NCBI RefSeq assembly: GCF_003664185.1
Contig: NZ_RCCS01000004.1
Location: 579,576 to 643,575, forward strand
Direction of reading: 5' to 3'
From: Tenacibaculum discolor
GTDB lineage: Bacteria > Bacteroidota > Bacteroidia > Flavobacteriales > Flavobacteriaceae
Length of the DNA: 64,000 bases
The translations under genes were made by a program, and so were the position numbers. Positions within the stretch are counted from its first letter, which is position 1, and each line of letters starts with the position of its first letter. This document shows, piece after piece, positions 26,314 to 35,253 of the stretch. The notes beneath the pieces are model-generated. The model searched no databases. It saw only the letters and a list, made by a program, of their open reading frames with translations, and was not told where the DNA came from.

Positions 26314-26958
26314 TTACGGAGTGTAAATTTTATTTTTTATCGCATACATAACTAAGCCTACTCTATTTCTTACATTTAACTTTGTAAATAGACTATCTCG
26401 ATAACCATCTATCGTTTTTGGGCTTAAAAACATTTTTTCGGCTATTTCTTTATACGTTAATTCCGAGCATGCAAGTTTCATAAAAGTTATTTCATTGTCT
26501 TTAAATGCCAAGTTGTTTCTTGAGTTTTTTCCTGAAACGGAATCTAACAATAATGTAGTAACATTTTTTGTATGATAAAATCCGTTATCCATCATTTCTA
26601 ACAACGCTTTCTCTAGGATTTCTTTTTTGGTATCTTTTAGCAAGTACCCTACAGCACCAGCTTTTAACATTTTTAAAATAGTACCATCAGCGTCTTCTAC
26701 TGACAACGCCATAACATGAACTTGTGGGTAGTTATTCACTATCCACTCTGTAGTCTCAATACCGTTCATCACTGGCATATTTACATCTACTAAAACTAAA
26801 TCTGGTATGTTTTTAGGCGATGCTAAAAACTTTTCTTCGACTTCTTTACCATTTTTGCAAGTGTAAAGCACTTTAAATTTATCAAAAGTGTTTACCATAC
26901 CTTCGATAGCTTGTGATAATAACGTATGATCATCTACAACAACAACTGAGTATTTCAT
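26314..26958 (-). CDS. NarL/LuxR-type response regulator
   Basis: 214 residues. The receiver domain has the acidic pair VVDDH, phospho-acceptor Asp in LVDVNMP and the conserved lysine in LLKDTKKE. The C-terminal LuxR helix-turn-helix is at about 148-205 (LTYKEIAEKMFLSPKTIDGYRDSLFTKL). It follows its likely kinase gene after 53 nt. Target genes are unknown. Confidence 0.92.
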   Translation of the reverse strand: MKYSVVVVDDHTLLSQAIEGMVNTFDKFKVLYTCKNGKEVEEKFLASPKNIPDLVLVDVNMPVMNGIETTEWIVNNYPQVHVMALSVEDADGTILKMLKAGAVGYLLKDTKKEILEKALLEMMDNGFYHTKNVTTLLLDSVSGKNSRNNLAFKDNEITFMKLACSELTYKEIAEKMFLSPKTIDGYRDSLFTKLNVRNRVGLVMYAIKNKIYTP

Positions 26959-27011
26959 AATTTTGTGGGTTATATTGGTTATTAGTTGTTGGGGAAATAC
27001 ACTAAGGTTCT

Positions 27012-27761
27012 TTAAATATAGTAATTTATTATTAAACTTGTGCCTTTTTGAGACTCTGACATAAACTTAGTCTCTGCGTTAATTAGTTTAGCTCTTGCTT
27101 TTATATTTTGTAGTCCTAAACCTTTTAACCTGGCTCTTTCCATATCAAAACCTACCCCATTATCTTGAGCTTTTACCTCTATTGAATCTTCTTTATAACT
27201 TAAAAACACTTCCAATTTAGATGCTTTAGAGTGCTTTATCGTGTTAGAAAAAAACTCTTGAAGAATTCTAAAAATAATTATTCCATGTTTTTGATTTATC
27301 TCTTGTTCTTCTCCTGCAATTGTTAATTTAGCATCAATATAGTTTAGCCTATTAAATCGCTCAATTTCTAAGTTTAATGCTTCTTTTAATTTTATATTAT
27401 TAATAAAATCTGGATTAATAATTTTTGATAACGCTCTTACTTCCGTTAAGCTTTTTGCTATAATTTCAGAAATTTCTTCCATACTTTCAGGAGAAGCATG
27501 TTGTAGCTGTATTTTAGCTAAAGTTAGGAGTTGCCCTATATTATCGTGCAACTCCCAACTAATATTTCTTAAAGTCTCTTCTCTTATTTCTATTTGAGTC
27601 TCAGCAATTTCACGTTCGTAACGTTTTTTATTTTTATCTCGCTCTTGCAACAATTTATTCTTACGGCGTTGAAACACCATAAAAAGAACCACTAAAAAAA
27701 CTACAATAAATGTAACAACTATAGTAGATATTATTAATATTTCACCTCCTTCTTGCTGCAT
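27012..27761 (-). CDS. Sensor histidine kinase, HisKA_3 type
   Basis: 249 residues: one membrane helix (residues 8-30), a coiled segment, the phospho-acceptor helix with ELHDNIGQLL (His72), and an HATPase_c domain containing DNGVGFD and LGLQNIKARAK. It lacks its own sensor domain. Its first 28 nt overlap the gene for a multi-helix membrane protein, which is the likely sensor. It should phosphorylate the NarL-type regulator encoded next. Confidence 0.9.
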   Translation of the reverse strand: MQQEGGEILIISTIVVTFIVVFLVVLFMVFQRRKNKLLQERDKNKKRYEREIAETQIEIREETLRNISWELHDNIGQLLTLAKIQLQHASPESMEEISEIIAKSLTEVRALSKIINPDFINNIKLKEALNLEIERFNRLNYIDAKLTIAGEEQEINQKHGIIIFRILQEFFSNTIKHSKASKLEVFLSYKEDSIEVKAQDNGVGFDMERARLKGLGLQNIKARAKLINAETKFMSESQKGTSLIINYYI

Positions 27762-28354
27762 ATTAAACCATAAACAATTATCAAATTCATTAAAATAATT
27801 AATATATTTAAAATAAAAAACAACCCTCTTGTTTTCATATAATTTAGCATACTAAAAAAAGGAATAGAAGGTAAATAAAAGACTAAGAACCCTACTGAAA
27901 CCCAAAATGGTAATAATTTTTTATAATTTAAGATTCTATCAGATAACAACAACTCTCTAAGGTAAAAGAAAATACTAATCGCTGTGTTTATTGCCCCGAA
28001 TATAAAAACATACATCAACCATGATGAATTATACATAACGAAAACCCAACAAATATTAAACAAAATTAATAATCCTTTCATGACATTAAGTAAAATAGTA
28101 TCTCTAATCAACATAAAATAAAGAAATGCTATTAGATTAAAATTTATTATTACGTATATATAATGACAATAAAAGCTAGATTTACCTATATACAAATAAT
28201 AATATCCTATTCCCTCTACCAACAAAGAAGTGACTTGTATAAACAATAATAGAAGAATAAACTTTCTATTATACCTCTTAAAGTACAAGAAATTTACTAT
28301 AGCAGCAATAGTCTGTATCAATAATTGAAGCTTAATAAATGTTAAATCTGACAT
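27734..28354 (-). CDS. Multi-pass membrane protein, likely detached sensor of the kinase
   Basis: 206 residues with about seven membrane helices and short loops. No enzymatic motif is seen. Its 3' end overlaps the kinase gene by 28 nt, indicating coupled translation and probably complex formation. The seven-helix layout recalls 7TM sensor modules normally fused to kinases, so this may be a split version. It is AT-rich. Confidence 0.65.
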   Translation of the reverse strand: MSDLTFIKLQLLIQTIAAIVNFLYFKRYNRKFILLLLFIQVTSLLVEGIGYYYLYIGKSSFYCHYIYVIINFNLIAFLYFMLIRDTILLNVMKGLLILFNICWVFVMYNSSWLMYVFIFGAINTAISIFFYLRELLLSDRILNYKKLLPFWVSVGFLVFYLPSIPFFSMLNYMKTRGLFFILNILIILMNLIIVYGLICSKKEVKY

Positions 28355-28373
28355 TAAATATTTAATATTTCTA

Positions 28374-29069
28374 TTAACGATATGGAGGAGAATAAGTACC
28401 TAAATTTCCAGCTCCGCTCAATAATTCATCATCTAAAGAAGTTATAAACATAAACCCTGCTTTATTTTCTCTCACAGTTTTGATTCTATAGTTATAATCA
28501 TCTCTTTTCCCTTTTTCAAACTCTTCTCTCGTATTATATATCCATTTATATCCATGCTTTGCCAGCATTTCTTTAAACGTTACTAATTTTCCATGTTTTG
28601 CTGATTGTACAGGATCAAAAGCTATTTGTTCCCCATCAATTGTAGTCGTAGGTATATAAATTAAACTACTGTAGCTTTTACCAGTATCGTTATGATTCTC
28701 TTTAGCTGTAGATATAAAGCTGATTCCTGTTATTTTTATTTTTGCTTTCTTACTAAGGTTTTCTACATGCCCCAAATACTTTTTAAATTGCACAAAGTCA
28801 AATGTATTAATACGTGTATCTTCATATCCTAAAGCTTCTTCTAGTGGTGCAATTCTTGTTCTATCATAACTTGATAGCATTTGAATGACTTCCTTATAGT
28901 TTAGCATTTCTTTTGTTCTTCCTTCATCAGAGTAACAAAAAGTACCTTCTGGCACTTGAGACTGCCAATCGTCACAGTCACATTTATTGCCATTGATCTT
29001 ATCACATGAAATAGCAAAAGTCATTACAAGAGTTAACAATAATAATTTAAGTTGGTTAGTGTTTTTCAT
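28374..29069 (-). CDS. Predicted lipoprotein of unknown function
   Basis: 231 residues. The signal peptide ends MTFAISC with the lipobox cysteine at residue 22, then DKINGNKCDCDDW. The mature part has four further cysteines in the first 30 residues and no recognised domain. It is 19 nt upstream of the 7TM gene on the same strand, so it probably belongs to the same operon and might be a periplasmic or outer-membrane input. The 3' half is rich in Lys, Tyr and Gly. Confidence 0.65.
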   Translation of the reverse strand: MKNTNQLKLLLLTLVMTFAISCDKINGNKCDCDDWQSQVPEGTFCYSDEGRTKEMLNYKEVIQMLSSYDRTRIAPLEEALGYEDTRINTFDFVQFKKYLGHVENLSKKAKIKITGISFISTAKENHNDTGKSYSSLIYIPTTTIDGEQIAFDPVQSAKHGKLVTFKEMLAKHGYKWIYNTREEFEKGKRDDYNYRIKTVRENKAGFMFITSLDDELLSGAGNLGTYSPPYR

Positions 29070-29664
29070 AATAAAATTGATTTTTTGATTTTCTAAATAT
29101 AACGGCTTATTTCTTAATAAAAAAAACGGAATTACTCAGAAACCCTTTAAAACCTGAGTTATCAAATGGTTACTTAACCTTCCACAACCCACAAACAGGA
29201 AAAACCCCTAAGCCATACAAATGTTTTAACTCTTGTTTTTTCATGGCATATACTCTTGTTTTTTTCTTGTAAAAAAAGTTAAACATCCTTTCTACACTAA
29301 TTTTACTACAGAAAAAGATTTTTTACTTGGAATATTAAAAAAGTGTTCTTAAAACCTTTACTCGTAATTTTCAAAAACACATAAACAATCTGTAATAAAA
29401 ATTATAGAGAAGTGATTTTTATTAAATTTTTCATAGCATTTCAAGTCTACTAATAATAACTATACAAAACAAAAACTTTTATTCCCTAAAATATACAGGA
29501 GAAAAATCTCCTTTAAAACCTAGGGCTATCACAACACTTTTACAGTTCTACTCCTCTAAACTGTACTCTCTATTTCATTCAACTTTGCCTTCAATTATTT
29601 CGAAATACTAGGCGAACACCGAAAAGCCTCATAATAAACAGAGTAGGTACACAAAATAAAAAAT
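29070..29664. other. 595-bp gene-free region before the DUF2589 cassette
   Basis: No convincing reading frame. It holds a direct repeat ACTCTTGTTTTTT (29229 and 29252, 23 nt apart), a short hairpin at 29497-29512 (aggaga/tctcct), a 6-bp stem with arms at about 29542-29547 and 29559-29564, and CAACTTTG at 29579-29586, a one-mismatch -7 element. The region separates divergent transcription units and probably carries their promoters. Confidence 0.4.
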
Positions 29665-30258
29665 ATGCCAAATTTAGTTCCAGAATTAAACAGTTTAGAC
29701 TTCAACGTATATGTTGGAGGACCTTTACAAGCTGCAATACAAGCACAAACAGCAGCTTCAATGGCCACTGTAAATTTTATTAAAGAAGTAGGTTTTGAAA
29801 AAGACAATAACCCTGCTAATCCAGATTCATTACGTTATGTTGATTTTCAATATGAAAAATCAGTACCTAACCCTGATTACGATCCAAATGAAGCCATTGG
29901 TCCTGACAATCTAAAATTCATAAAAAGCGAAATTGAAATCAAAGTACCATTTTTAACAATGCTTACCATTCCATCAATTCGTATTGATGAAGTAAACATT
30001 GATTTTAATGCTCGTTTAAGTTCTACTGAAACAAGAAATGTATCTTCTGAGTTTGCAGCTAGTGCTGAATTAGGAATCAATTACAAAATCGTAAACTTTA
30101 AAGCTTCTGCATCTTACAAAAGAAACACATCTCAAGGCGTTAAGGTTGATAAAACATATAATCTTGGGGTAAAAGTTCGTGCCGTAAACGACGAATTACC
30201 TGAAGGGTTAAGTAGAATTTTAAATATGCTAGAGGACAGTATTGCTGCTGTAGCTTAA
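29665..30258 (+). CDS. DUF2589 domain-containing protein
   Basis: 197 residues, no signal peptide. Diagnostic features are GGPLQAAIQAQTAASMATVNFIKEVGF at residues about 18-45 and the strand-rich FLTMLTIPSIRIDEVNIDFNA segment at about 94-114, both typical of DUF2589. The rest is beta-rich with alternating polarity, and the last 20 residues are helical. The function of the family is not established. It is the first gene of a three-gene cassette and is followed by an intrinsic terminator, so it is likely the most abundant product. Confidence 0.85.
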   Translation: MPNLVPELNSLDFNVYVGGPLQAAIQAQTAASMATVNFIKEVGFEKDNNPANPDSLRYVDFQYEKSVPNPDYDPNEAIGPDNLKFIKSEIEIKVPFLTMLTIPSIRIDEVNIDFNARLSSTETRNVSSEFAASAELGINYKIVNFKASASYKRNTSQGVKVDKTYNLGVKVRAVNDELPEGLSRILNMLEDSIAAVA

Positions 30259-30268
30259 CATTCATAAC

Positions 30269-30304
30269 GAGGTTGTACTGTAACAAACCGTACAACCTCT
30301 TTTT
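30269..30304 (+). terminator. Intrinsic terminator inside the DUF2589 cassette
   Basis: A perfect 10-bp stem (gaggttgtac / gtacaacctc), an 11-nt loop and a TTTTT tail, 10 nt after the DUF2589 stop and 14 nt before the next start codon. With no other promoter visible, it probably works by partial read-through. Confidence 0.8.
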
Positions 30305-30317
30305 AAAAAATTTTATT

Positions 30318-30989
30318 ATGGTAAATTTAAATGAGTATTTAGGTGGAATTGCCACCAGCATCGCAGAAGCACGTTTAATGTCTGATTTGAAATCTTTAGA
30401 GATTGCTGAGAAGTTTTCACGTCATGAACTCTTGAAACATTTTTCTATCCCTCGTTTTAAAGCACAAAATATTGAACTCACCATTCCTGTGGCGATTGGA
30501 GAATTAGAAGAGACTTATGAGGCCGATTATGAACCTATTGATAATATTGCTTTCAATTCGCAGACCTATACAATTTTAAAAGATGCTTCAAAAATTACTT
30601 CTTTTGACAGAAAAACGTCTACTATGCTTCGTTCAATAATAGCACAAAGAACAGATGAACTTGAAAAAAACATAAAAGCAACTGGTGAAATCGACCCTGT
30701 ATTATCAAGGTTTTCACAACAATTATCTGAAGAATTCATCTCTATTTATAATGAAAAAGTAAGTTACGACGTATTAGTTAAAAAACTTAATTCAGAATTA
30801 AGACCATCTATTAAAAGTAGGCAGATAACTCAAAAAAACACAAAAGTTATTGTAGAAGCTCATAAACTAAACGAAATCAAACCTGAAAATATAGTTCAGA
30901 TTAAAATGACTTTAAATGAAGAAGGTATGGAGTGGTATACTTCAGAAAATGAAGATGGTGTAAGAGAAACCAAACTATTACCAGAATAG
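30318..30989 (+). CDS. DUF2589-cassette protein 2, unknown function
   Basis: 223 residues from ATG 30318 (MVNLNEYLGGIATSIAEARL). An upstream in-frame ATG at 30273 lies inside the terminator stem and is unlikely. No signal peptide. Residues 1-45 are helical, a beta-rich stretch follows (IELTIPVAIGELEETYEADY), then a long helical segment and a short C-terminal strand region (VQIKMTLNEEGMEWY). No family was recognised beyond co-occurrence with DUF2589. Confidence 0.7.
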   Translation: MVNLNEYLGGIATSIAEARLMSDLKSLEIAEKFSRHELLKHFSIPRFKAQNIELTIPVAIGELEETYEADYEPIDNIAFNSQTYTILKDASKITSFDRKTSTMLRSIIAQRTDELEKNIKATGEIDPVLSRFSQQLSEEFISIYNEKVSYDVLVKKLNSELRPSIKSRQITQKNTKVIVEAHKLNEIKPENIVQIKMTLNEEGMEWYTSENEDGVRETKLLPE

Positions 30990-30991
30990 TT

Positions 30992-31534
30992 ATGAGAAAA
31001 TCAATTACAAAAATAACCAATCAACTCAAAACTCAATTGAATGAAATACATGAGTTGGCGAATCAAATTGAGAAAAAAAATACGCAGAGCACAAAAAATA
31101 TTCGCGATTGGTTGTTAGCTACAGAAGAAGTATTAAAAGCACTTAACTTACCAGAATCATCAAAATTTGCAGTTAAAAGAGCCATGTTAAGTTCATTCAT
31201 TCCAAATAGTAGAAATAAAAAAAAAGAGATTCTACAATTAGGAGCATCAACATTAACAGAAGCTCAACAAGACTTATGGGAAGTATACACTCCCTATGCT
31301 ACCATTTTAGATAATTCAACAACCTTGATAGAGCAACTTTTAGCAGTAATTTACCAAACCAAGCAGTTTAAATACGATACAAATGAAGATTTTACGCAAT
31401 TTCTAGAACAAGTTTGGAGGTTTTGCTGCAATCATGAACAACTTAAAGGAATTAGCTCACAAATACTTTCAATGATAAATCAATCAGACGTACTTATTAT
31501 TATGGCTGAAAAAATAGCAATAGAAAGTTTATAG
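30992..31534 (+). CDS. DUF2589-cassette protein 3, unknown function
   Basis: 180 residues, 2 nt after the previous stop, so probably coupled. Almost entirely helical, with an N-terminal coiled coil (QLKTQLNEIHELANQIEKK) and no signal peptide or membrane helix. No family was recognised. It is likely a cytoplasmic partner of the other two cassette proteins. Confidence 0.65.
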   Translation: MRKSITKITNQLKTQLNEIHELANQIEKKNTQSTKNIRDWLLATEEVLKALNLPESSKFAVKRAMLSSFIPNSRNKKKEILQLGASTLTEAQQDLWEVYTPYATILDNSTTLIEQLLAVIYQTKQFKYDTNEDFTQFLEQVWRFCCNHEQLKGISSQILSMINQSDVLIIMAEKIAIESL

Positions 31535-31564
31535 ATAGTTCGCTATATTTTTTACTTTTACGTT

Positions 31565-31969
31565 ATGAACAAAATTGAACATATTGGTATAGCCGTTAAA
31601 GATTTAGAAAAATCTAACTCATTATTTGCTTCTCTTTTTGGAGAATCTCATTATAAAATTGAAGAAGTTGCTAGCGAAGGTGTAAAAACTTCATTTTTTA
31701 AATCTGGCCCTAATAAAATTGAATTATTAGAAGCTACAAAGCCCGAGAGCCCTATAGCAAAGTTTATAGAAAAAAAAGGAGAAGGAATTCATCACATTGC
31801 TTTTGCAGTTGATAACATAAAAGAAGAAATTAAACGTTTACAAGGTGAAGGTTTTACTGTTTTGAATGAAACTCCTAAAAAAGGAGCCGATAATAAACTA
31901 GTAGCTTTTTTACATCCTAAAACTACCAATGGTGTACTTATTGAGTTATGCCAAGAGATAGAAGAATAG
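31565..31969 (+). CDS. mce: Methylmalonyl-CoA epimerase
   Basis: 134 residues, VOC fold. IEHIGIAVKDLEKSNSLF at the N-terminus provides the first metal His, GIHHIAFAVDNI the central ligand region, and GVLIELCQE the final Glu. It interconverts the R and S forms of methylmalonyl-CoA in propionate metabolism. TACTTTTA ends 4 nt before the ATG, a near-consensus -7 element. Confidence 0.93.
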   Translation: MNKIEHIGIAVKDLEKSNSLFASLFGESHYKIEEVASEGVKTSFFKSGPNKIELLEATKPESPIAKFIEKKGEGIHHIAFAVDNIKEEIKRLQGEGFTVLNETPKKGADNKLVAFLHPKTTNGVLIELCQEIEE

Positions 31970-32027
31970 GAACAGTTTAAAAATTAAATATTTGTATCTT
32001 GCAACGCCTTAAAATCAGTATTTACTA

Positions 32028-32906
32028 ATGACAACCTCTTTTGATTCTTTTCAAAAACGCCGATTACAATCTTCATACATATCAGTAGTAGTAAGTATTG
32101 CTTTAGTACTTTTTATGATTGGTGTTTTAGGTTTAGTTCTTTTAAAATCAACAAAAGTTGCGAATCACTTTAAGGAAAAAGTAGTTATGACGCTTTTCTT
32201 AAAAGATGAAGTAGTTGATAAAAACATTAAAAGTCTTAAGGAATCAATTAAAAAAGAGACGTTTGTTAACAAGGTTGTTTATATTTCTAAAGAAGACGCT
32301 GCCAAAGAGTATAAAAAAGATTTAGGTGAAGATTTTTTACAGTTTTTGGGAGATAATCCCTTAAAAAATGGAATTGACATTTATCTAAAAGCAGATTTTG
32401 TGACTCCTGAAAAAATGAGTGAACTTGAAAAGTCTTTTGATAAAAACAAATTTGTTGCCGAAGTAAGTTATGATAAACCATTGGTTCAATTGCTTACCAA
32501 AAACATCCAACGTATTAGTTTTTGGTTATTGGTGTTAAGTGGTTTTTTCGGATTAGTTGCTATTATTTTAATAAACAGTTCCATCCGATTGTCAATTTAC
32601 TCAAAACGATTCAACATAAAAACCATGCAAATGGTTGGTGCCACTAAGAGCTTTATTCGTAGACCTTTTATTTGGCAAAGCATTAAGCTAGGGTTACTAG
32701 GTGCTTTTATAGCAATAAGTGGATTGGGTATTTTAATTTATTATGTAGATAAATACATCCCTACATTAGAACTACTTACAGACTATGTTGCTTTAGGTTA
32801 TGTAGCTGGAGGAGTTATACTTGTTGCTTTTTTTATTACATGGATTAGCACTTTCTTTGCTACACAACGATTCTTAAATTTACAAACCAACGATTTGTAC
32901 TACTAA
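32028..32906 (+). CDS. ftsX: Cell division protein FtsX
   Basis: 292 residues: an N-terminal cytoplasmic segment, helix 1 (about 20-42), a periplasmic domain (about 45-165) and three C-terminal helices. FtsX with FtsE controls peptidoglycan hydrolases at the septum. ftsE is not adjacent. The neighbours (DUF3098, uppP, truB) match the usual flavobacterial order, with gaps of 0-7 nt suggesting one operon. Confidence 0.92.
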   Translation: MTTSFDSFQKRRLQSSYISVVVSIALVLFMIGVLGLVLLKSTKVANHFKEKVVMTLFLKDEVVDKNIKSLKESIKKETFVNKVVYISKEDAAKEYKKDLGEDFLQFLGDNPLKNGIDIYLKADFVTPEKMSELEKSFDKNKFVAEVSYDKPLVQLLTKNIQRISFWLLVLSGFFGLVAIILINSSIRLSIYSKRFNIKTMQMVGATKSFIRRPFIWQSIKLGLLGAFIAISGLGILIYYVDKYIPTLELLTDYVALGYVAGGVILVAFFITWISTFFATQRFLNLQTNDLYY

Positions 32907-32913
32907 AATATTT

Positions 32914-33156
32914 ATGAAAAAAGACAATTCACCAAAACAAGAATTTCTATTCGGTAAACGAAACTATATTATTATGCTTATTGGTATTGCTGTAATTGCC
33001 TTAGGGTTTATTTTAATGGCAGGTGGCGGTAGTGATGATCCTAATGTATTCAATCCAGAAATATATAGTTGGCTTAGAATTCGTTTAGCTCCTACCTTAG
33101 TAATTATCGGATTAGGTATAGAAATTTATGCTATTTTTGCCAATCCTAAAAAATAA
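32914..33156 (+). CDS. DUF3098 small membrane protein
   Basis: 80 residues with two membrane helices (about 18-36 and 57-75) separated by GGGSDDPNVFNPEIYSW, the conserved DUF3098 loop. It lies 7 nt after ftsX and 2 nt before uppP. Function unknown; it is a constant companion of these genes in flavobacteria. Confidence 0.85.
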   Translation: MKKDNSPKQEFLFGKRNYIIMLIGIAVIALGFILMAGGGSDDPNVFNPEIYSWLRIRLAPTLVIIGLGIEIYAIFANPKK

Positions 33157-33158
33157 GC

Positions 33159-33953
33159 ATGGATTTATTAGAAGCAATTATCCTTGGAATTATCCAAGGT
33201 CTTACTGAATTTTTACCCGTATCCTCTAGCGGTCATCTAGAACTAGCTAAAGCTTTATTTGGAGATACTTCTGTACCTCAAGAAAGCCTAACATTTACTG
33301 TGGTTTTACATGCTGCAACAGCATTAAGTACTATTGTAGTATTTAGAAAAGAAATTGCTGAGATTTTTAGAGGTTTATTTCAGTTTAAATGGAATGAGGA
33401 AATGCAATTTTCTGTAAAAATCATTCTTTCTATGATTCCTGCTGTAGTAATTGGGTTGGCCTTTGAAAAAGAATTGGAAAGCTTTTTTGGAGGAAAAGTT
33501 TTATTAGTAGGTTTTATGCTTTTAGTAACTGCTGTGTTACTTTTATTGGCTGATAAAGCTAAGAACACTAACAAAAGTGTTTCTTTTAAAAGTTCAGTAA
33601 TTATAGGAATCTCTCAAGCAATTGCCATGTTACCTGGAATTTCACGTTCGGGAGCTACTATTTCAACATCTGTTTTATTAGGTGTAGACCGAACCAAAGC
33701 AGCTCGTTTTTCTTTTTTAATGGTGGTACCTTTAATTTTAGGAAAAGTTGCTAAAGATATTTTAAGTGGAGAAATTAATTTTCAGAGCTCGGAAATTGTT
33801 CCTTTATCTGCTGGATTTATTGCAGCTTTTATCTCGGGATTATTAGCGTGTACTTGGATGATAGCCCTAGTTAAAAAAAGTAAATTATCATATTTCTCAT
33901 TATACTGTGCTATTGTAGGTTTAATTGCCATTGGCTATTCTTTATTTTTCTAG
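33159..33953 (+). CDS. uppP: Undecaprenyl-diphosphatase (BacA/UppP)
   Basis: 264 residues, about eight membrane helices. Both family motifs are present: IIQGLTEFLPVSSSGHLEL (residues 12-30) and LPGISRSGATISTS (around 158-171), which build the active site. It recycles undecaprenyl pyrophosphate to the carrier phosphate for peptidoglycan synthesis and can confer bacitracin resistance. Its stop is immediately followed by the truB ATG. Confidence 0.96.
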   Translation: MDLLEAIILGIIQGLTEFLPVSSSGHLELAKALFGDTSVPQESLTFTVVLHAATALSTIVVFRKEIAEIFRGLFQFKWNEEMQFSVKIILSMIPAVVIGLAFEKELESFFGGKVLLVGFMLLVTAVLLLLADKAKNTNKSVSFKSSVIIGISQAIAMLPGISRSGATISTSVLLGVDRTKAARFSFLMVVPLILGKVAKDILSGEINFQSSEIVPLSAGFIAAFISGLLACTWMIALVKKSKLSYFSLYCAIVGLIAIGYSLFF

Positions 33954-34646
33954 ATGACTGCAGAAGATTACAAAAACGGACAGGTTTTATTGATTGATAA
34001 ACCTTTAGAATGGACTTCTTTTCAAGTAGTGAATAAGCTACGTTGGCATATCCGTAAACGTTTTGATATTAAAAAAATTAAAGTAGGACATGCTGGAACG
34101 CTTGACCCTTTGGCAACTGGTTTGTTAATTATTTGTACTGGTAAACAAACTAAAAACATCAACGAATATCAGGGACAAGTAAAAGAATATACAGGTACGT
34201 TTGTTGTGGGTGCTACAACACCAAGTTACGATTTAGAAACAGAAATCAACGAAACATTCCCAACAGAACACATAACAGAAGAGTTACTACACAAAACTAC
34301 AGAGCAGTTTATTGGAAAAATTCAGCAAAAACCACCTATTTTCTCTGCAATTAAAAAAGATGGAAAACGTTTATATGAATTAGCTCGCAAAGGTGAAACC
34401 ACTGAAATTAAAGCTCGTGAAGTAGAAATTAACGAGTTTGAAATCACAAAAATTGATTTACCTAATGTTGAATTCAGAATCGTATGTAGTAAAGGAACTT
34501 ATATTCGTTCTATAGCCAACGATTATGGAGAAGTATTAAACTCTGGAGCACATTTATCAGTTTTAAGAAGAACTAAAATTGGAGATTTTTCAGTTGATAA
34601 TGCTCTCAGTGTTGATGAGTTTATCGACTCTTTAGAAATGGAATAA
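33954..34646 (+). CDS. truB: tRNA pseudouridine(55) synthase
   Basis: 230 residues. The catalytic motif VGHAGTLDPLATGLL contains the nucleophile Asp. The YTGTFVVGATTPSYD and KGTYIRSIANDYGE segments match TruB. It makes pseudouridine 55 in the T-loop of most tRNAs. It begins with no gap after uppP. Confidence 0.96.
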   Translation: MTAEDYKNGQVLLIDKPLEWTSFQVVNKLRWHIRKRFDIKKIKVGHAGTLDPLATGLLIICTGKQTKNINEYQGQVKEYTGTFVVGATTPSYDLETEINETFPTEHITEELLHKTTEQFIGKIQQKPPIFSAIKKDGKRLYELARKGETTEIKAREVEINEFEITKIDLPNVEFRIVCSKGTYIRSIANDYGEVLNSGAHLSVLRRTKIGDFSVDNALSVDEFIDSLEME

Positions 34647-34672
34647 TTTTTGCTTATCAAAGCAAAAATTAT
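34643..34672 (+). other. Perfect 13-bp hairpin at the truB stop
   Basis: ataatttttgctt (34643-34655) pairs fully with aagcaaaaattat (34660-34672) across an ATCA loop, overlapping the truB stop and ending 8 nt before the next ATG. There is no T run after it, so it may be an mRNA 3' stabiliser or control ribosome access to the next gene. Confidence 0.55.
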
Positions 34673-34680
34673 CTATTACT

Positions 34681-35217
34681 ATGAAAAAAAAACTACTCCT
34701 ATTAGTTATCCTATTAACAGCTCAATTCACTTTTACTCAAGAAAACTACAAAAAACCTTATTTTACAGGAAGTCTTAGCACAACATTCGCTATAAATGAA
34801 GATTATACATTAGATCCTGATGATGATGAATCTTTTTTAGAACCTGCTTCTCTTTTAATTCGCCTAGGTGCAGGATATCAACTTCACAGACGTTGGCAAA
34901 TTGGTATAAATGCTGGTTTTGACCATCACTTTAGATTTGGTATCAACGCTATTCCTTTTTACGGTAACTTACGTTATAATATTGTTGAAAAAGACAACGA
35001 CAATTTTTTTATTGAGTATAGCCAAGGAAAAATGTGGAGACCTTCTTCTAAATATGAAAATGGTAATTACTACGGATTAGGACTTGGGGTACAAGTAACG
35101 GGAGCCAGTAGATGGAATACTATTGTACGTTTAGACTATCACAGAAAAGCTATTCAAAACTTTGAGAACGGTCATTTAGATAGTGTGTCTATCGGTATTG
35201 GATTTTCTTTCTTTTAG
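34681..35217 (+). CDS. Predicted outer-membrane beta-barrel protein
   Basis: 178 residues with a signal peptide (MKKKLLLLVILLTAQFTFTQ). The mature part has alternating strands with glycine and aromatics (LLIRLGAGYQLHRRWQIGINAGFD, YYGLGLGVQV) and ends SVSIGIGFSFF, with the terminal aromatic of barrel proteins. No more specific family was recognised. It follows truB by 34 nt. Confidence 0.65.
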   Translation: MKKKLLLLVILLTAQFTFTQENYKKPYFTGSLSTTFAINEDYTLDPDDDESFLEPASLLIRLGAGYQLHRRWQIGINAGFDHHFRFGINAIPFYGNLRYNIVEKDNDNFFIEYSQGKMWRPSSKYENGNYYGLGLGVQVTGASRWNTIVRLDYHRKAIQNFENGHLDSVSIGIGFSFF

Positions 35218-35253
35218 AAGAGAAAACTCACAATTTTAGTAGTTAAAAATTTA

